From contig NZ_JALKAP010000001.1 in NCBI RefSeq assembly GCF_023016045.1, positions 62,001-126,000 on the forward strand: DNA of 64,000 nucleotides, given 5' to 3'. Below the pieces are notes generated by a model. It saw only the letters and a program-made list of their open reading frames with translations, was not told the DNA's origin and did no database searches. A program made the translations under genes and the position numbers. Source of the DNA: Marinobacter sp. S6332. GTDB lineage: Bacteria > Pseudomonadota > Gammaproteobacteria > Pseudomonadales > Oleiphilaceae. How positions within the stretch are numbered: position 1 is the first letter of the stretch; each line of letters begins with the position of its first letter. Shown here in pieces: positions 19,442 to 28,146 of the stretch.

Positions 19442-20794
19442 TTAGTTATTCAACCGCTCCATTTCCGCAAGAAGTTCTTCCGTTTTCTCTTTCATCAGCG
19501 GTATGTCAGCACGGGATTCCACGTTCAAACGAACCACAGGTTCAGTGTTGGACATGCGCAGGTTAAATCGCCAGTTGTCGAATTCGATGCTCAAGCCATC
19601 GACGTAGCTAACGCTTTTTGCACCGGGCGCGTATTTTTCTTCAATCGCAGCGATGACTTTCGCCGGGTCGTTGATGGTGCGGTTGATTTCGCCGCTGGCC
19701 GGGTAGGCTTCGATTCGAGCGTCGATGAGGGATGAGAAGGGCTTGCCGGATTGGCAGAGGCGTTCTGCAAGCAGCAGCCACGGGATCATGCCGCTGTCGC
19801 AGTAGGCGAAGTCGCGGAAGTAGTGGTGTGCGCTCATTTCTCCGCCGTATACGGCGTCTTCGTCGCGCATGCGTTGTTTGATGAAGGCATGGCCGGTTTT
19901 GCTTTCGATGGCTTCGCCGCCGGCGGCTTTTACTAGGTCTTGGGTGTTCCACGTCAGCCTTGGGTCGTGGATGACTTTGCCGGGGCCGGTTTTGCGTAGG
20001 AATTGGTCCGCCAGCAAGCCGACGATGTAGTAGCCTTCAATAAAACGGCCGTTTTCGTCGAAGAAGAAGCAGCGGTCGTAGTCACCGTCCCAGGCGATGC
20101 CCATGGCGGCGCCGTGTTCGATGACGGCGTTGGCAGTGGCTTCCCGGTTTTCTTCGAGGATGGGGTTGGGTACTCCGTGGGGGAAGTTTCCGTCGGGCTG
20201 ATGATGCACTTTGATGAATTCGAACGGCAGGTGTTTTTCGAGTTGGTCGATGACCAAGCCTGCGCCGCCGTTGCCAGCGTTAACAACGATTTTAATCGGC
20301 GCCAAAGCGCTCGCTTCGATGTATCCCAGCAAGTGGTCTATATAAGCACTGGTGACTTCTAGCGGCTCGTATCTGCCCTGCACCGGCGCGTCTGCAAAGG
20401 GCTCCCGTACCCTGTCCCGAATATCATTCAAACCATTATCGGAGCTGATGGGTCGGGATTCCGGCCCTACCATTTTCATTCCGTTATGGTTTTTGGGGTT
20501 GTGGCTGGCAGTGACCATGATGCCACCATCCATTCCATAGTGGCTGGTGGCAAAGTACACGTATTCCGTGCCGCACAAGCCAATATCGAACACGTCTGCA
20601 CCCGCTGCCATTAGGCCGGAGCTTAGAGCTTCGGTGATTTCTTGGCTTGAGAGGCGAATGTCGTAACCGACGATGACTTTTGTTGCGCCCGTGATTTCCA
20701 CATAGGCTCGCCCAATGCGCTCGGCCAGAGCAGGATTTAACTGCTCTGGCACGCTACCGCGCAAGTCATAGGCTTTAAAACAGGACAGATCCAT
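19442..20794 (-). CDS. Phosphomannomutase (ManB/CpsG type)
   Basis: Interconverts mannose-6-phosphate and mannose-1-phosphate for GDP-mannose and surface polysaccharide synthesis; some homologues also take glucose phosphates. The 450-residue alpha-D-phosphohexomutase has the phosphoserine loop VTASHNPKNHNG, the metal loop WDGDYDRCFFFDE, the sugar loop GGEMSAHHYFRDF and the C-terminal phosphate loop RMSNTEPVVRLN. The N-terminus CFKAYDLRGSVPEQLN follows E. coli CpsG. It lies 8 bp downstream of bfr on the same strand, but the pair has no obvious functional link. Confidence 0.9.
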   Translation of the reverse strand: MDLSCFKAYDLRGSVPEQLNPALAERIGRAYVEITGATKVIVGYDIRLSSQEITEALSSGLMAAGADVFDIGLCGTEYVYFATSHYGMDGGIMVTASHNPKNHNGMKMVGPESRPISSDNGLNDIRDRVREPFADAPVQGRYEPLEVTSAYIDHLLGYIEASALAPIKIVVNAGNGGAGLVIDQLEKHLPFEFIKVHHQPDGNFPHGVPNPILEENREATANAVIEHGAAMGIAWDGDYDRCFFFDENGRFIEGYYIVGLLADQFLRKTGPGKVIHDPRLTWNTQDLVKAAGGEAIESKTGHAFIKQRMRDEDAVYGGEMSAHHYFRDFAYCDSGMIPWLLLAERLCQSGKPFSSLIDARIEAYPASGEINRTINDPAKVIAAIEEKYAPGAKSVSYVDGLSIEFDNWRFNLRMSNTEPVVRLNVESRADIPLMKEKTEELLAEMERLNN

Positions 20795-20802
20795 TGTCTG
20801 AC

Positions 20803-21279
20803 TTACTCCGAGGCAGCTGATTGAAGCTGAATATAGTTTTGAATGCCCATTTGATTGATCATCTCAAGCTGGGTTTCCAGCCAGTCGATGTGTTCTTCTT
20901 CGCTGTCGAGAATGCTGCGGAACAGTTCACGACTAGTGAAGTCCTGAACCTCTTCGCAATATATAATCGCTTCTTTCAGGTCCACGTGGGCGATGTGTTC
21001 AATTTTGAGGTCACAGGCAATCATTTCCTCAACGTTCTCGCCGATCATCAACTTGTTGAGATCTTGCAGGTTGGGCAGGCCTTCCAAAAACAAGATACGC
21101 TCGATCAATTGATCCGCATGCTTCATCTCGTCGATGGATTCTTCGTATTCCTTGGCCGCAAGTTTAGTGATGCCCCAGTCTTTATACATGCGCGAGTGCA
21201 AGAAATACTGGTTGATTGCGGTCAACTCGTTGGCAAGAACTTTATTCAAAAATTGTATGACTTTTTTGTCGCCTTTCAT
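20803..21279 (-). CDS. bfr: Bacterioferritin
   Basis: Twenty-four-subunit iron-storage protein with haem at the subunit interface. All ferroxidase ligands are present: Glu18, Glu51, His54, Glu94, Glu127 and His130, with haem ligand Met52, so this is a functional haem-binding, iron-oxidising subunit. The length, 158 residues, is standard. The gene for its reductase partner, bfd, lies upstream on the same strand but is separated by 167 bp and has its own Fur-like site. Confidence 0.96.
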   Translation of the reverse strand: MKGDKKVIQFLNKVLANELTAINQYFLHSRMYKDWGITKLAAKEYEESIDEMKHADQLIERILFLEGLPNLQDLNKLMIGENVEEMIACDLKIEHIAHVDLKEAIIYCEEVQDFTSRELFRSILDSEEEHIDWLETQLEMINQMGIQNYIQLQSAASE

Positions 21280-21446
21280 TGCAGCACTCCTTGATCTCAG
21301 CCAACCAACTCAACCCTCTCTAACAAAGGCTTGTCTGGCTGATTGGTTCGGGTTCGGTGAGCTTTCAAAGCTCTCTCATCACTCGACAAGGATAGCGCGT
21401 TAGGGCGCATTACAAAAATGCGGAAAGGAAATAAACCGTAATCGTA

Positions 21447-21653
21447 TCAGGCAGGGCTTGCTAGCATGTTTGCAAGGGCCAAATAGTCCGGTGAACGACT
21501 TTCGCGCAGTATGCCGCGTGCCATTGAGGCACAACGCCCACACTGCGTGCCCACGCCGAGCTCTTTACCAAGCTGGCGCATGGATGAAACACCATTTTCT
21601 GAAGCTTCACGGATGTCCCGGTCTGTGACTCCGTGGCAAAGGCATACATACAT
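21447..21653 (-). CDS. bfd: Bacterioferritin-associated ferredoxin
   Basis: Small [2Fe-2S] protein that reduces the Fe(III) core of bacterioferritin and so releases stored iron. The 68-residue product has the four cluster cysteines in the Bfd arrangement: Cys4, Cys6, then Cys38 and Cys41 (YVCLCHGVT, TQCGRCASM). A Fur-like box lies about 33 bp upstream, so expression should rise when iron is short, the opposite of iron storage, which fits its release function. Confidence 0.94.
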   Translation of the reverse strand: MYVCLCHGVTDRDIREASENGVSSMRQLGKELGVGTQCGRCASMARGILRESRSPDYLALANMLASPA

Positions 21654-21685
21654 AACGCAACTCCACCAACGACAACAATCTTAGT

Positions 21686-21704
21686 GATAATTATTGTCAT
21701 TAGC
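21686..21704 (-). promoter_or_regulatory. Fur box upstream of bfd
   Basis: Read on the plus strand, the 19 bases match the classical Fur consensus GATAATGATAATCATTATC at 15 positions. It sits directly upstream of bfd. Bfd is a known Fur target in other gammaproteobacteria. Confidence 0.75.
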
Positions 21705-21751
21705 ATCAAGGATTGCAAGCCCTCTGTGTTAATTTTGTGCAACAGGTTGTT

Positions 21752-23044
21752 TCAGGCTTCGGCCTCTCGCGTTAGGTTTCGGTAGCCGGAGTCTGTTACC
21801 ACCAGATTATCTTCTATGCGAACTCCACCACAGCCTTGTAACTCATCAAGCAATGGCTGGTTAATGTGGCGCCCAAGAGGGCCAGACAGCAGCGGCTCAA
21901 GTAACGAGGGAATGAAATACAACCCCGGCTCTATAGTCACCACCATGCCCGGCTCCAGCGTTCGCGTCAGGCGTAGAAAGGGCGCATCAGCGGGAGGCGC
22001 AACAGACTTTCCTGCAACATCGTGCACCTGAACACCAAGGAAGTGGCCAATTCCATGAGGAAAGAAGGCACGGGTAACGCCTTCAGCAACCATATCTTGA
22101 TCGCTCAGGTCGCTTACCAGCCCCGCCGCATCCAGTAACGCAGCAATGCCCATGTGGGTTTTACGGTGTATATCCACATAATCAACGCCGGGCGCCACCA
22201 TTTTGCAAAGCCGGAATTGCAGCTGCTCAAGCCCTTGCACGAGTGCGGCAAACCGCCCTTCCCCAACACCCGCTGTAGTGCGAGTAATATCAGAGCAATA
22301 GCCCCGGTAACGCACGCCAGCGTCTATGAGTAAGCTACGGGATTTGGCTGGTGCCGCCGTATCGTAATATTGATAGTGCAACGTGCCAGCGTGCTCATTG
22401 AGCCCAATAATGCTGTTATAAGGCGCGTCAGCTTCACGCTGTTGCGTTGCCCGCTGGTAGGCCAAGTTGATTTCAAACTCACTAGCACCGGCCAAAAAGG
22501 CATCCCGAGCAGCGCGGTGACCAGCCACGGCCAGCTTGTTGGCATGTGCCAAGCAAGCAATTTCATAAGCGGTCTTGTGCACTCGGGTTTCATTGAGTGC
22601 CGCGCAAAGGGCACCCGGGTTTTCATCGCCCGAAATGCCTGCCAGCAAAGACGGATCACCGAGAACGGCTAACTGGCTCAGGCCATCCAGCTCAGGCGCC
22701 GAGCGGCTTTCGCTGAATCGGAGCTCAAATTCATTGCGCCATGGTTCTTCGGCTAATTCTAGACTTGCATGCCAAAAGTCAACCGGCTGATACAGCGAGA
22801 GCAAAGGCTTTCGGCCTTTGCGAATCAGCAACCAAGCATGCTCGTACCCGACCAACCCGGTCCAGTGCAGGAACGGGCCATAACCTTGAAAGTGCCACGA
22901 CTGATCGTCGTCATAACGCATTGGGGCTGCGCCTGAACTTATCAGTAAACCGTCGTAACCATGGTCTTCCAGAACCTTCTCATAGCGGCTCTGCAGAATA
23001 ACCACATGATCAATCTGGAGAGTTAAAAGCTCAGTGTCAGGCAT
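21752..23044 (-). CDS. pepQ: Xaa-Pro dipeptidase (M24B, PepQ type)
   Basis: Metallopeptidase that hydrolyses dipeptides with C-terminal proline; related marine enzymes (OPAA) also cleave organophosphates. The 430-residue product has an N-terminal creatinase-like domain and a pita-bread catalytic domain with the metal ligands: Asp in LLIDAGVRYRGYCSDITRT, His in FFPHGIGHFLG, Glu in TIEPGLYF and Glu in VRIEDNL. It overlaps the end of the upstream LysR gene by eight bases, so the two are cotranscribed. It lies downstream of a dipeptide importer, which could supply substrate. Confidence 0.92.
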   Translation of the reverse strand: MPDTELLTLQIDHVVILQSRYEKVLEDHGYDGLLISSGAAPMRYDDDQSWHFQGYGPFLHWTGLVGYEHAWLLIRKGRKPLLSLYQPVDFWHASLELAEEPWRNEFELRFSESRSAPELDGLSQLAVLGDPSLLAGISGDENPGALCAALNETRVHKTAYEIACLAHANKLAVAGHRAARDAFLAGASEFEINLAYQRATQQREADAPYNSIIGLNEHAGTLHYQYYDTAAPAKSRSLLIDAGVRYRGYCSDITRTTAGVGEGRFAALVQGLEQLQFRLCKMVAPGVDYVDIHRKTHMGIAALLDAAGLVSDLSDQDMVAEGVTRAFFPHGIGHFLGVQVHDVAGKSVAPPADAPFLRLTRTLEPGMVVTIEPGLYFIPSLLEPLLSGPLGRHINQPLLDELQGCGGVRIEDNLVVTDSGYRNLTREAEA

Positions 23045-23951
23045 GTTGGTTTTCCAGTGTTTTCCAGAGAGTTAGAAGATCGTCTGTACGTGGCTCTCGC
23101 AAGCGGATCAATCGGATATCCAGCGGCACATCCCAACGTTCGTCGCCAGCCCTTGTAAGGCTGCCAAAATGCTCGCTCTTTTCCGTCATCCGGCTGGGCA
23201 GCCAGCCCATGCCAAAGCCCTGTTTCACCAGCGCTTTAATGCTTGCCGACTGGGTGTTCTCGTTCAACGGCAGGAGGTTTACAAACTCTTTGCTGCGCGA
23301 CAAATGCGCCTCAATAGCAGACTGCAAAAAGCCTCGTGAGTGGTAGGCAATTAGCGGCACAGTTTGCCCCGCGGCTCCCGGCAGGGGGAATCTTGGTTCA
23401 CCGCTTTCGGCAGCAACACTCACCGGCACAAGCCATTCGCGGGCGATAACGATGGACTCATACTCGCCACGGCCCAGCCGCTCAGCCCACGGCAAGTCTT
23501 GATGCCAATAGCACAGCACCAAATCACACTCACCACCATCAAGGGCATCTAGAAACTGCTCTCCCACCCAACTGGTCGCCTTGAGGTTAAGTTGAAGGCG
23601 GTCTGCAACACCTACTTCGCTAGCCCAGCCCTGATAGAAGTGAGAAAAGAGCCCTTGAGTGGATCCCACACTAATACGTGCAGAGACTTCCGCTTCCATA
23701 TCCGCAATCTGGCTTCGCACATCACGAACATCCCGCGTTACCCGTTGGCACAATTCAAAAAAACGTTCGCCAGCGGGGGTCAAAGATAAGGGTAGGGTCT
23801 GCCGATTAATCAAAGTGGCGCCCATGGCTTCTTCAAGCAGTTTGATGCGGCGACTGAATGTGGGCTGGCTGACATGTTGCAGCTCAGCTGCGCGAGAAAA
23901 ATGGCGCGCGCGGGCCAGTGCCATGAAGTCTTCCAGCCAACGTATTTCCAT
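23037..23951 (-). CDS. LysR-family transcriptional regulator
   Basis: Typical 304-residue LysR regulator: winged helix-turn-helix at residues 1-60 (MEIRWLEDFMALARARHFSRAA, then QPTFSRRIKLLEE) and a periplasmic-binding-like effector domain. The ATG at 23951 is chosen because it starts the family pattern and follows GGGGAA. It lies between the dpp operon and pepQ on the same strand and overlaps pepQ, so control of peptide uptake or use is a reasonable inference. The effector is unknown. Confidence 0.88.
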   Translation of the reverse strand: MEIRWLEDFMALARARHFSRAAELQHVSQPTFSRRIKLLEEAMGATLINRQTLPLSLTPAGERFFELCQRVTRDVRDVRSQIADMEAEVSARISVGSTQGLFSHFYQGWASEVGVADRLQLNLKATSWVGEQFLDALDGGECDLVLCYWHQDLPWAERLGRGEYESIVIAREWLVPVSVAAESGEPRFPLPGAAGQTVPLIAYHSRGFLQSAIEAHLSRSKEFVNLLPLNENTQSASIKALVKQGFGMGWLPSRMTEKSEHFGSLTRAGDERWDVPLDIRLIRLREPRTDDLLTLWKTLENQHA

Positions 23952-24064
23952 GGATTCCCCAGCGAACAACGGTAAAGAGAACAGGTGAAGGGTGATGGTA
24001 TTTCATAGGCTACTCACTGCAAGCATCATAGCCTATCGCATCCACACTCTTAAAACCTGTACTC

Positions 24065-25075
24065 TTACAACCGCCCTTCTTCCACAGCATGGCAAGCCAC
24101 TTGCGAACCACCATCCGTGACAATGAGCCGGGGTATTTCTTGGCGACAGCGCTCGTTCGCATAAGGGCAGCGGCCATGGAACACACAGCCGGATGGCAGA
24201 TTTACCGGTGTTGGCACTTCGCCCTGCAGCCTTATGTAGTTAGGCCTGTCGTCTTCTAACCTAGGGATTGCCGAGAGCAACGCCTGAGTATAGGGATGGC
24301 GAGGCTCGGCAAATAGGGTTTTAGTTTCTGCCAACTCACACACCCGCCCCAGATACATCACCGCAACGCGGGTGCCAAAATGTTCCACCACAGCAAGATC
24401 GTGAGTAATGAACAGGTAGGTCAGGTTTCGGGTTTCCTGCGCCTCCATCAGCAGATTCAGCACCTGCGCCTGAATGGAGACATCCAGTGCCGAGATGGGC
24501 TCATCCGCCACAATAAACTCGGGATCCACTGCCAAAGCTCGGGCAATCGCAATACGCTGACGCTGACCACCTGAGAACTCATGCCCAAAGCGGCTACCCC
24601 ACTCCGGGTCTATTCCCACAGATTGCATCACTTCCTGAACTTTTTCGCGCACCTCGCTGCGGGCCAACTCCGGTCGATGGAAATGAATTGGCTCTTCCAG
24701 CGTTTGCTGGATCGTCATCCGGGGGTTCAGAGAGGCGTAGGGGTTTTGGAATATCATCTGCATTTTTCGGCGGTACGGCAGCACGTCCCCACCTTTCAGA
24801 TTATCAATGCGCTGACCGCCGTAATGAACTTCGCCCGCGCTGGGCGATAGCAAGCCCATAACTGTGCGGGCCACCGTGGACTTGCCACAGCCAGATTCGC
24901 CCACCACGCAAAGAGCCTCGCCTTTTTGCACCTGTAAATCCACGCCGTTGATAGCATGCACAGCCTCTTGTTTACGCTGGAAGCGGCCACCTTTAAACGT
25001 GATTTGCTCCAAAAAGCTGCCAGAGAGATCGAAACGCTTCTCCAGACCACGAATATCGACTAATGGGGAGGTCAT
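24065..25075 (-). CDS. dppF: Dipeptide/oligopeptide ABC transporter ATPase (DppF type)
   Basis: One of two cytoplasmic ATPases that power peptide import. The 336-residue product has Walker A VGESGCGKST, Q-loop FQNPYASLNPR, signature FSGGQRQR, Walker B FIVADEPISALD and the C-terminal oligopeptide-transport extension with clustered cysteines (GCVFHGRCPYANERC), which in this family can bind an iron-sulfur cluster. The start at 25075 overlaps the stop of the preceding ATPase gene by four bases; an upstream extension with no family similarity is rejected. Last gene of the dpp operon. Confidence 0.92.
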   Translation of the reverse strand: MTSPLVDIRGLEKRFDLSGSFLEQITFKGGRFQRKQEAVHAINGVDLQVQKGEALCVVGESGCGKSTVARTVMGLLSPSAGEVHYGGQRIDNLKGGDVLPYRRKMQMIFQNPYASLNPRMTIQQTLEEPIHFHRPELARSEVREKVQEVMQSVGIDPEWGSRFGHEFSGGQRQRIAIARALAVDPEFIVADEPISALDVSIQAQVLNLLMEAQETRNLTYLFITHDLAVVEHFGTRVAVMYLGRVCELAETKTLFAEPRHPYTQALLSAIPRLEDDRPNYIRLQGEVPTPVNLPSGCVFHGRCPYANERCRQEIPRLIVTDGGSQVACHAVEEGRL

Positions 25076-26082
25076 GATCCTGCCTCCTGCATGCGTTTCT
25101 CCTGCTCGATCAAGTTGCTTACCTCGTAACACGCCACATCCACATTTCCGGAGCGAACATACTCGGGCATGGTTTGCCGACACTGATCGGTGGCGAAATC
25201 GCAGCGTGGGTGGAAAGGGCAACCGGAGGGTACGTTCTTTAGAGACGGCATAGAACCGGGTATCTGGAACAACCGCGCGCCGGGCTCGCCCATCTGCGGC
25301 AAAGCGTTGATTAAGCCTTGGGTGTAGGGGTGCTGGGCATCGTTGATGATCTCCCGTGTGGGCCCTTGTTCGATGATGCGGCCGGAGTACATTACTAACA
25401 TGCGCTGGGTCACTTGCGAGACCACTCCCAAATCGTGAGTAATCAGCATTAATGCCACGTTTTCCTGCTCACACAAATCCAGCAACAAAGCCATGATCTC
25501 CGCCTGAATGGTCACGTCCAGCGCGGTTGTGGGCTCGTCCGCTACAATAATTTCGGGATCCAGCAACAGAGCGATGGCGATAATCACACGCTGACGCATA
25601 CCACCAGACAACTCGTGGGGGTATTGATCGAGACGTTTCTCCGGCGATGGAATCTGGACCTTACGCAGTTTGCCCACGGCAATTTCACGCGCTGCTTTGG
25701 TGCCAATCCGGCGATGTGCCTTGATAGCTTCAACCATTTGCGTGCCTATGCTGAGCACTGGGTTGAGCGTCATCATGGGATCTTGGAAAATCATAGCAAT
25801 ACGATTGCCGCGAATTTTACGCAGCTCCCGCTCACTCATAGCCGCGAGATCTTCGCCTTCAAACAAAATTTGCCCACCGGCAATATATCCCGGGCGTGCA
25901 ATCAGATTGAGAATAGAAAAGGCCGCTACAGATTTACCCGCACCCGACTCCCCCACCAAGCCCAGCCGCTCGCCTTTATCTAGGCTAAAGCTAATGCCGC
26001 GCAAGGCTGTAAGGTCGCCGCCACGAACAGCAAATCGCACATCCAAATTCTTTACTTCCAGCAGTGGTGTATCGCTTTTCAT
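25072..26082 (-). CDS. dppD: Dipeptide/oligopeptide ABC transporter ATPase (DppD type)
   Basis: Partner ATPase of the dipeptide importer. The 336-residue product has Walker A VGESGAGKSV, Q-loop FQDPMMTLNPV, signature LSGGMRQR, Walker B IIVADEPTTALDV and the C-terminal cysteine motif GCPFHPRC. It is followed by dppF with a four-base overlap and preceded by the permease gene six bases upstream. Confidence 0.93.
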   Translation of the reverse strand: MKSDTPLLEVKNLDVRFAVRGGDLTALRGISFSLDKGERLGLVGESGAGKSVAAFSILNLIARPGYIAGGQILFEGEDLAAMSERELRKIRGNRIAMIFQDPMMTLNPVLSIGTQMVEAIKAHRRIGTKAAREIAVGKLRKVQIPSPEKRLDQYPHELSGGMRQRVIIAIALLLDPEIIVADEPTTALDVTIQAEIMALLLDLCEQENVALMLITHDLGVVSQVTQRMLVMYSGRIIEQGPTREIINDAQHPYTQGLINALPQMGEPGARLFQIPGSMPSLKNVPSGCPFHPRCDFATDQCRQTMPEYVRSGNVDVACYEVSNLIEQEKRMQEAGS

Positions 26083-26088
26083 GGTGGT

Positions 26089-27021
26089 TTAGCCCTTGTA
26101 CAGCCGTGGGTTCATAACATCCCGTAACCAGTCACCTAATAGATTGATAACTAGCACGAGCACGACCAGCACCAGGCCGGGAATCAGCGTAATCCACCAG
26201 GAGCCGCTTTGGATGTAGTCAAAACCGGATTTAATTAAAGAGCCCAGCGACGGCTGGGTTTCCGGCATGCCTAATCCTAGGAACGACAAAGCCGCTTCAG
26301 AAATAATCGCATTGGCGATTTGCACGGTGGCAATAACAAAAATAGGAGACAGGGTATTAGGCAGAATATGGCGGAACATAATGCGGTTAGTGCGGAACCC
26401 CATCACCTTGGCCGCATCCACGTACTCCTTCTTCTTCTCCGCCAGCACAGACGCTCGAACGGTTCGGGCAATCTGCGGCCATTCCGCCACACCGATAATG
26501 AAAATCAGCATATAAATGGCGATTTCACCAAACATCAGGTTGCCGAAGCTTGCCTTGAACACCGCGCCCACAATGATCGCCACCATCAAGGTGGAGAAGG
26601 AGAGCTGAACATCGGCAATGCGCATCAGGATTGAGTCTACCCGGCCACCCAAATAACCCGCCAATAGGCCGAAGAGTATGCCGAGGGCTGCCTGCAGCAC
26701 CACTGCACCAAAACCGATCAATAGGGATACGCGAGTACCGTAAAGAATGGTGGAGAGCATGTCCCTGCCCTGAGCATCGGTACCTAGAGGGAAGGCCGCA
26801 TCAGCCCCCGACATTCCTACCGGCGGCAGTTCCGAGTTCATGATGTCAATTTGCGCCAAATCGTAAGGGTCCGTTGGGGCAAATAGAGGTGCAAAAACAG
26901 CTGCAAAAACCATCAAGAGCAGCACGATGGAGCTAACAATCGCCACTTTGTCGCGCTTGAAGCTGTACCAGAGGAAGGACTCGCGAAAGCGATTCCAGCG
27001 TGAAAGGGTCGCTGTTGTCAT
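26089..27021 (-). CDS. dppC: Dipeptide ABC transporter permease (DppC type)
   Basis: Inner-membrane permease with an N-terminal cytoplasmic stretch (RWNRFRESFLWYSFKRDK), six predicted helices and the EAA-type coupling loop (DAAKVMGFRTNRIMFRHILPN). Its start overlaps the end of dppB by four bases. The NDPF-like extracytoplasmic region (GTDAQGRDMLSTILYGTR) is typical of the DppC/OppC half of the pair. Confidence 0.93.
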   Translation of the reverse strand: MTTATLSRWNRFRESFLWYSFKRDKVAIVSSIVLLLMVFAAVFAPLFAPTDPYDLAQIDIMNSELPPVGMSGADAAFPLGTDAQGRDMLSTILYGTRVSLLIGFGAVVLQAALGILFGLLAGYLGGRVDSILMRIADVQLSFSTLMVAIIVGAVFKASFGNLMFGEIAIYMLIFIIGVAEWPQIARTVRASVLAEKKKEYVDAAKVMGFRTNRIMFRHILPNTLSPIFVIATVQIANAIISEAALSFLGLGMPETQPSLGSLIKSGFDYIQSGSWWITLIPGLVLVVLVLVINLLGDWLRDVMNPRLYKG

Positions 27022-28067
27022 GCTTTCTTACCTGTCAGTTTCACCGTGGGATTCACTAGCCCGTAAACCAGATCCACCAGCGTATTAGTGATCACGAAAA
27101 TCAGGCCCACCACCATTAAATAGGCAACGATTAAAGGAATATCACTGCGAGTGATGGCCTCCAGAAACATCAGCCCAACTCCAGGCCACTGGAAAACGGT
27201 TTCTGTAAGAATGGTGTAGGCCACCATAACGCCCACCTGCACACCGCCCACGGTAATAACCGGCAGCATGGTGTTTTTGAGGGCGTGGAGAAAATTGATT
27301 CGCATTGAGCTCAAACCTTTGGCTCGAGCGTAGCGGATGTAGTCGCTTTGTAGCACTTCCATCATTTCTGCGCGGATTAAGCGGATAAACAACGGCAACA
27401 TAATGGACGCCAGCGATACGCAGGGCAGCACCAGATGCATGAGACCGTCTGTGGAGAAAAAGCCGGAGTACCAAGTACCAAACAGGTGGGTGAGCTCATC
27501 ACCACGCCCGTACGACGGCAACCCGCCTTCGGTTGTAAAAGCACCATTTAACCACCGGCCCCAACCGGTGTCTTCGGGGAACCACTCAATGGTCACACCG
27601 ATAGAATAGATCTGGATAAGAACAATGGCCGTGAGGAATACCGGGATGGATATACCCACAGTACTCACGCCCATAAAAAACTTGGCCAACCATGCCTGTG
27701 GTCTTATGGCGGCGTAGACACCAATAGGAACAGACAAGAACATAATGATTAAGCTGGCCCCAATCACCAGCTCCAAAGTGGCTGGTAGATGCTCAGCAAT
27801 AACCTCAAGAGTCGGCTTGCCGTAAAAATAAGAGTTACCCAAGTCGCCTTGGAGTGCATTGCCCGCGAAGCGCAGGTACTGCACCACCATGGAGTCATTT
27901 AGCCCTAACTCCTCACGCAGAGCCTCCCGCTCCTCCATAGAGACAGACATGCCCACCATTTCCTGAAGCGGGTCACCAAGGCCGTCTTGTATAGCAAACG
28001 CGATCACACTGATCACAAACATGACCAGCACGGCCTGGGATATGCGCTGAACCAAAAACGCTAGCAT
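27018..28067 (-). CDS. dppB: Dipeptide ABC transporter permease (DppB type)
   Basis: Partner permease, 349 residues. It shows the DppB/OppB pattern: N-terminal helix (FLVQRISQAVLVMFVISVIAFA), long periplasmic loop, five further helices, coupling loop (YIRYARAKGLSSMRINFLHALKN) and the conserved end DLVYGLVNPTVKL. It follows the binding-protein gene after an 80-bp gap that holds a strong hairpin. Confidence 0.93.
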   Translation of the reverse strand: MLAFLVQRISQAVLVMFVISVIAFAIQDGLGDPLQEMVGMSVSMEEREALREELGLNDSMVVQYLRFAGNALQGDLGNSYFYGKPTLEVIAEHLPATLELVIGASLIIMFLSVPIGVYAAIRPQAWLAKFFMGVSTVGISIPVFLTAIVLIQIYSIGVTIEWFPEDTGWGRWLNGAFTTEGGLPSYGRGDELTHLFGTWYSGFFSTDGLMHLVLPCVSLASIMLPLFIRLIRAEMMEVLQSDYIRYARAKGLSSMRINFLHALKNTMLPVITVGGVQVGVMVAYTILTETVFQWPGVGLMFLEAITRSDIPLIVAYLMVVGLIFVITNTLVDLVYGLVNPTVKLTGKKA

Positions 28068-28097
28068 GAAAAATTCACCGATGATGAGCCATTAAAG

Positions 28098-28122
28098 CCT
28101 CTCTCCCCTTGCGGGAGAGAGG
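28098..28122 (-). promoter_or_regulatory. Intercistronic hairpin between dppA and dppB
   Basis: CCTCTCTCCC (28098-28107) and GGGAGAGAGG (28113-28122) form a perfect 10-bp stem with a 5-base loop. A third GAGAGAGG follows at 28127-28134. Without a strong T tract it is more likely an attenuator or a 3'-end stabiliser of the dppA message, raising binding-protein levels over permease levels. Confidence 0.6.
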
Positions 28123-28146
28123 TTGGAGAGAGGGGGCAGCCCCTAG

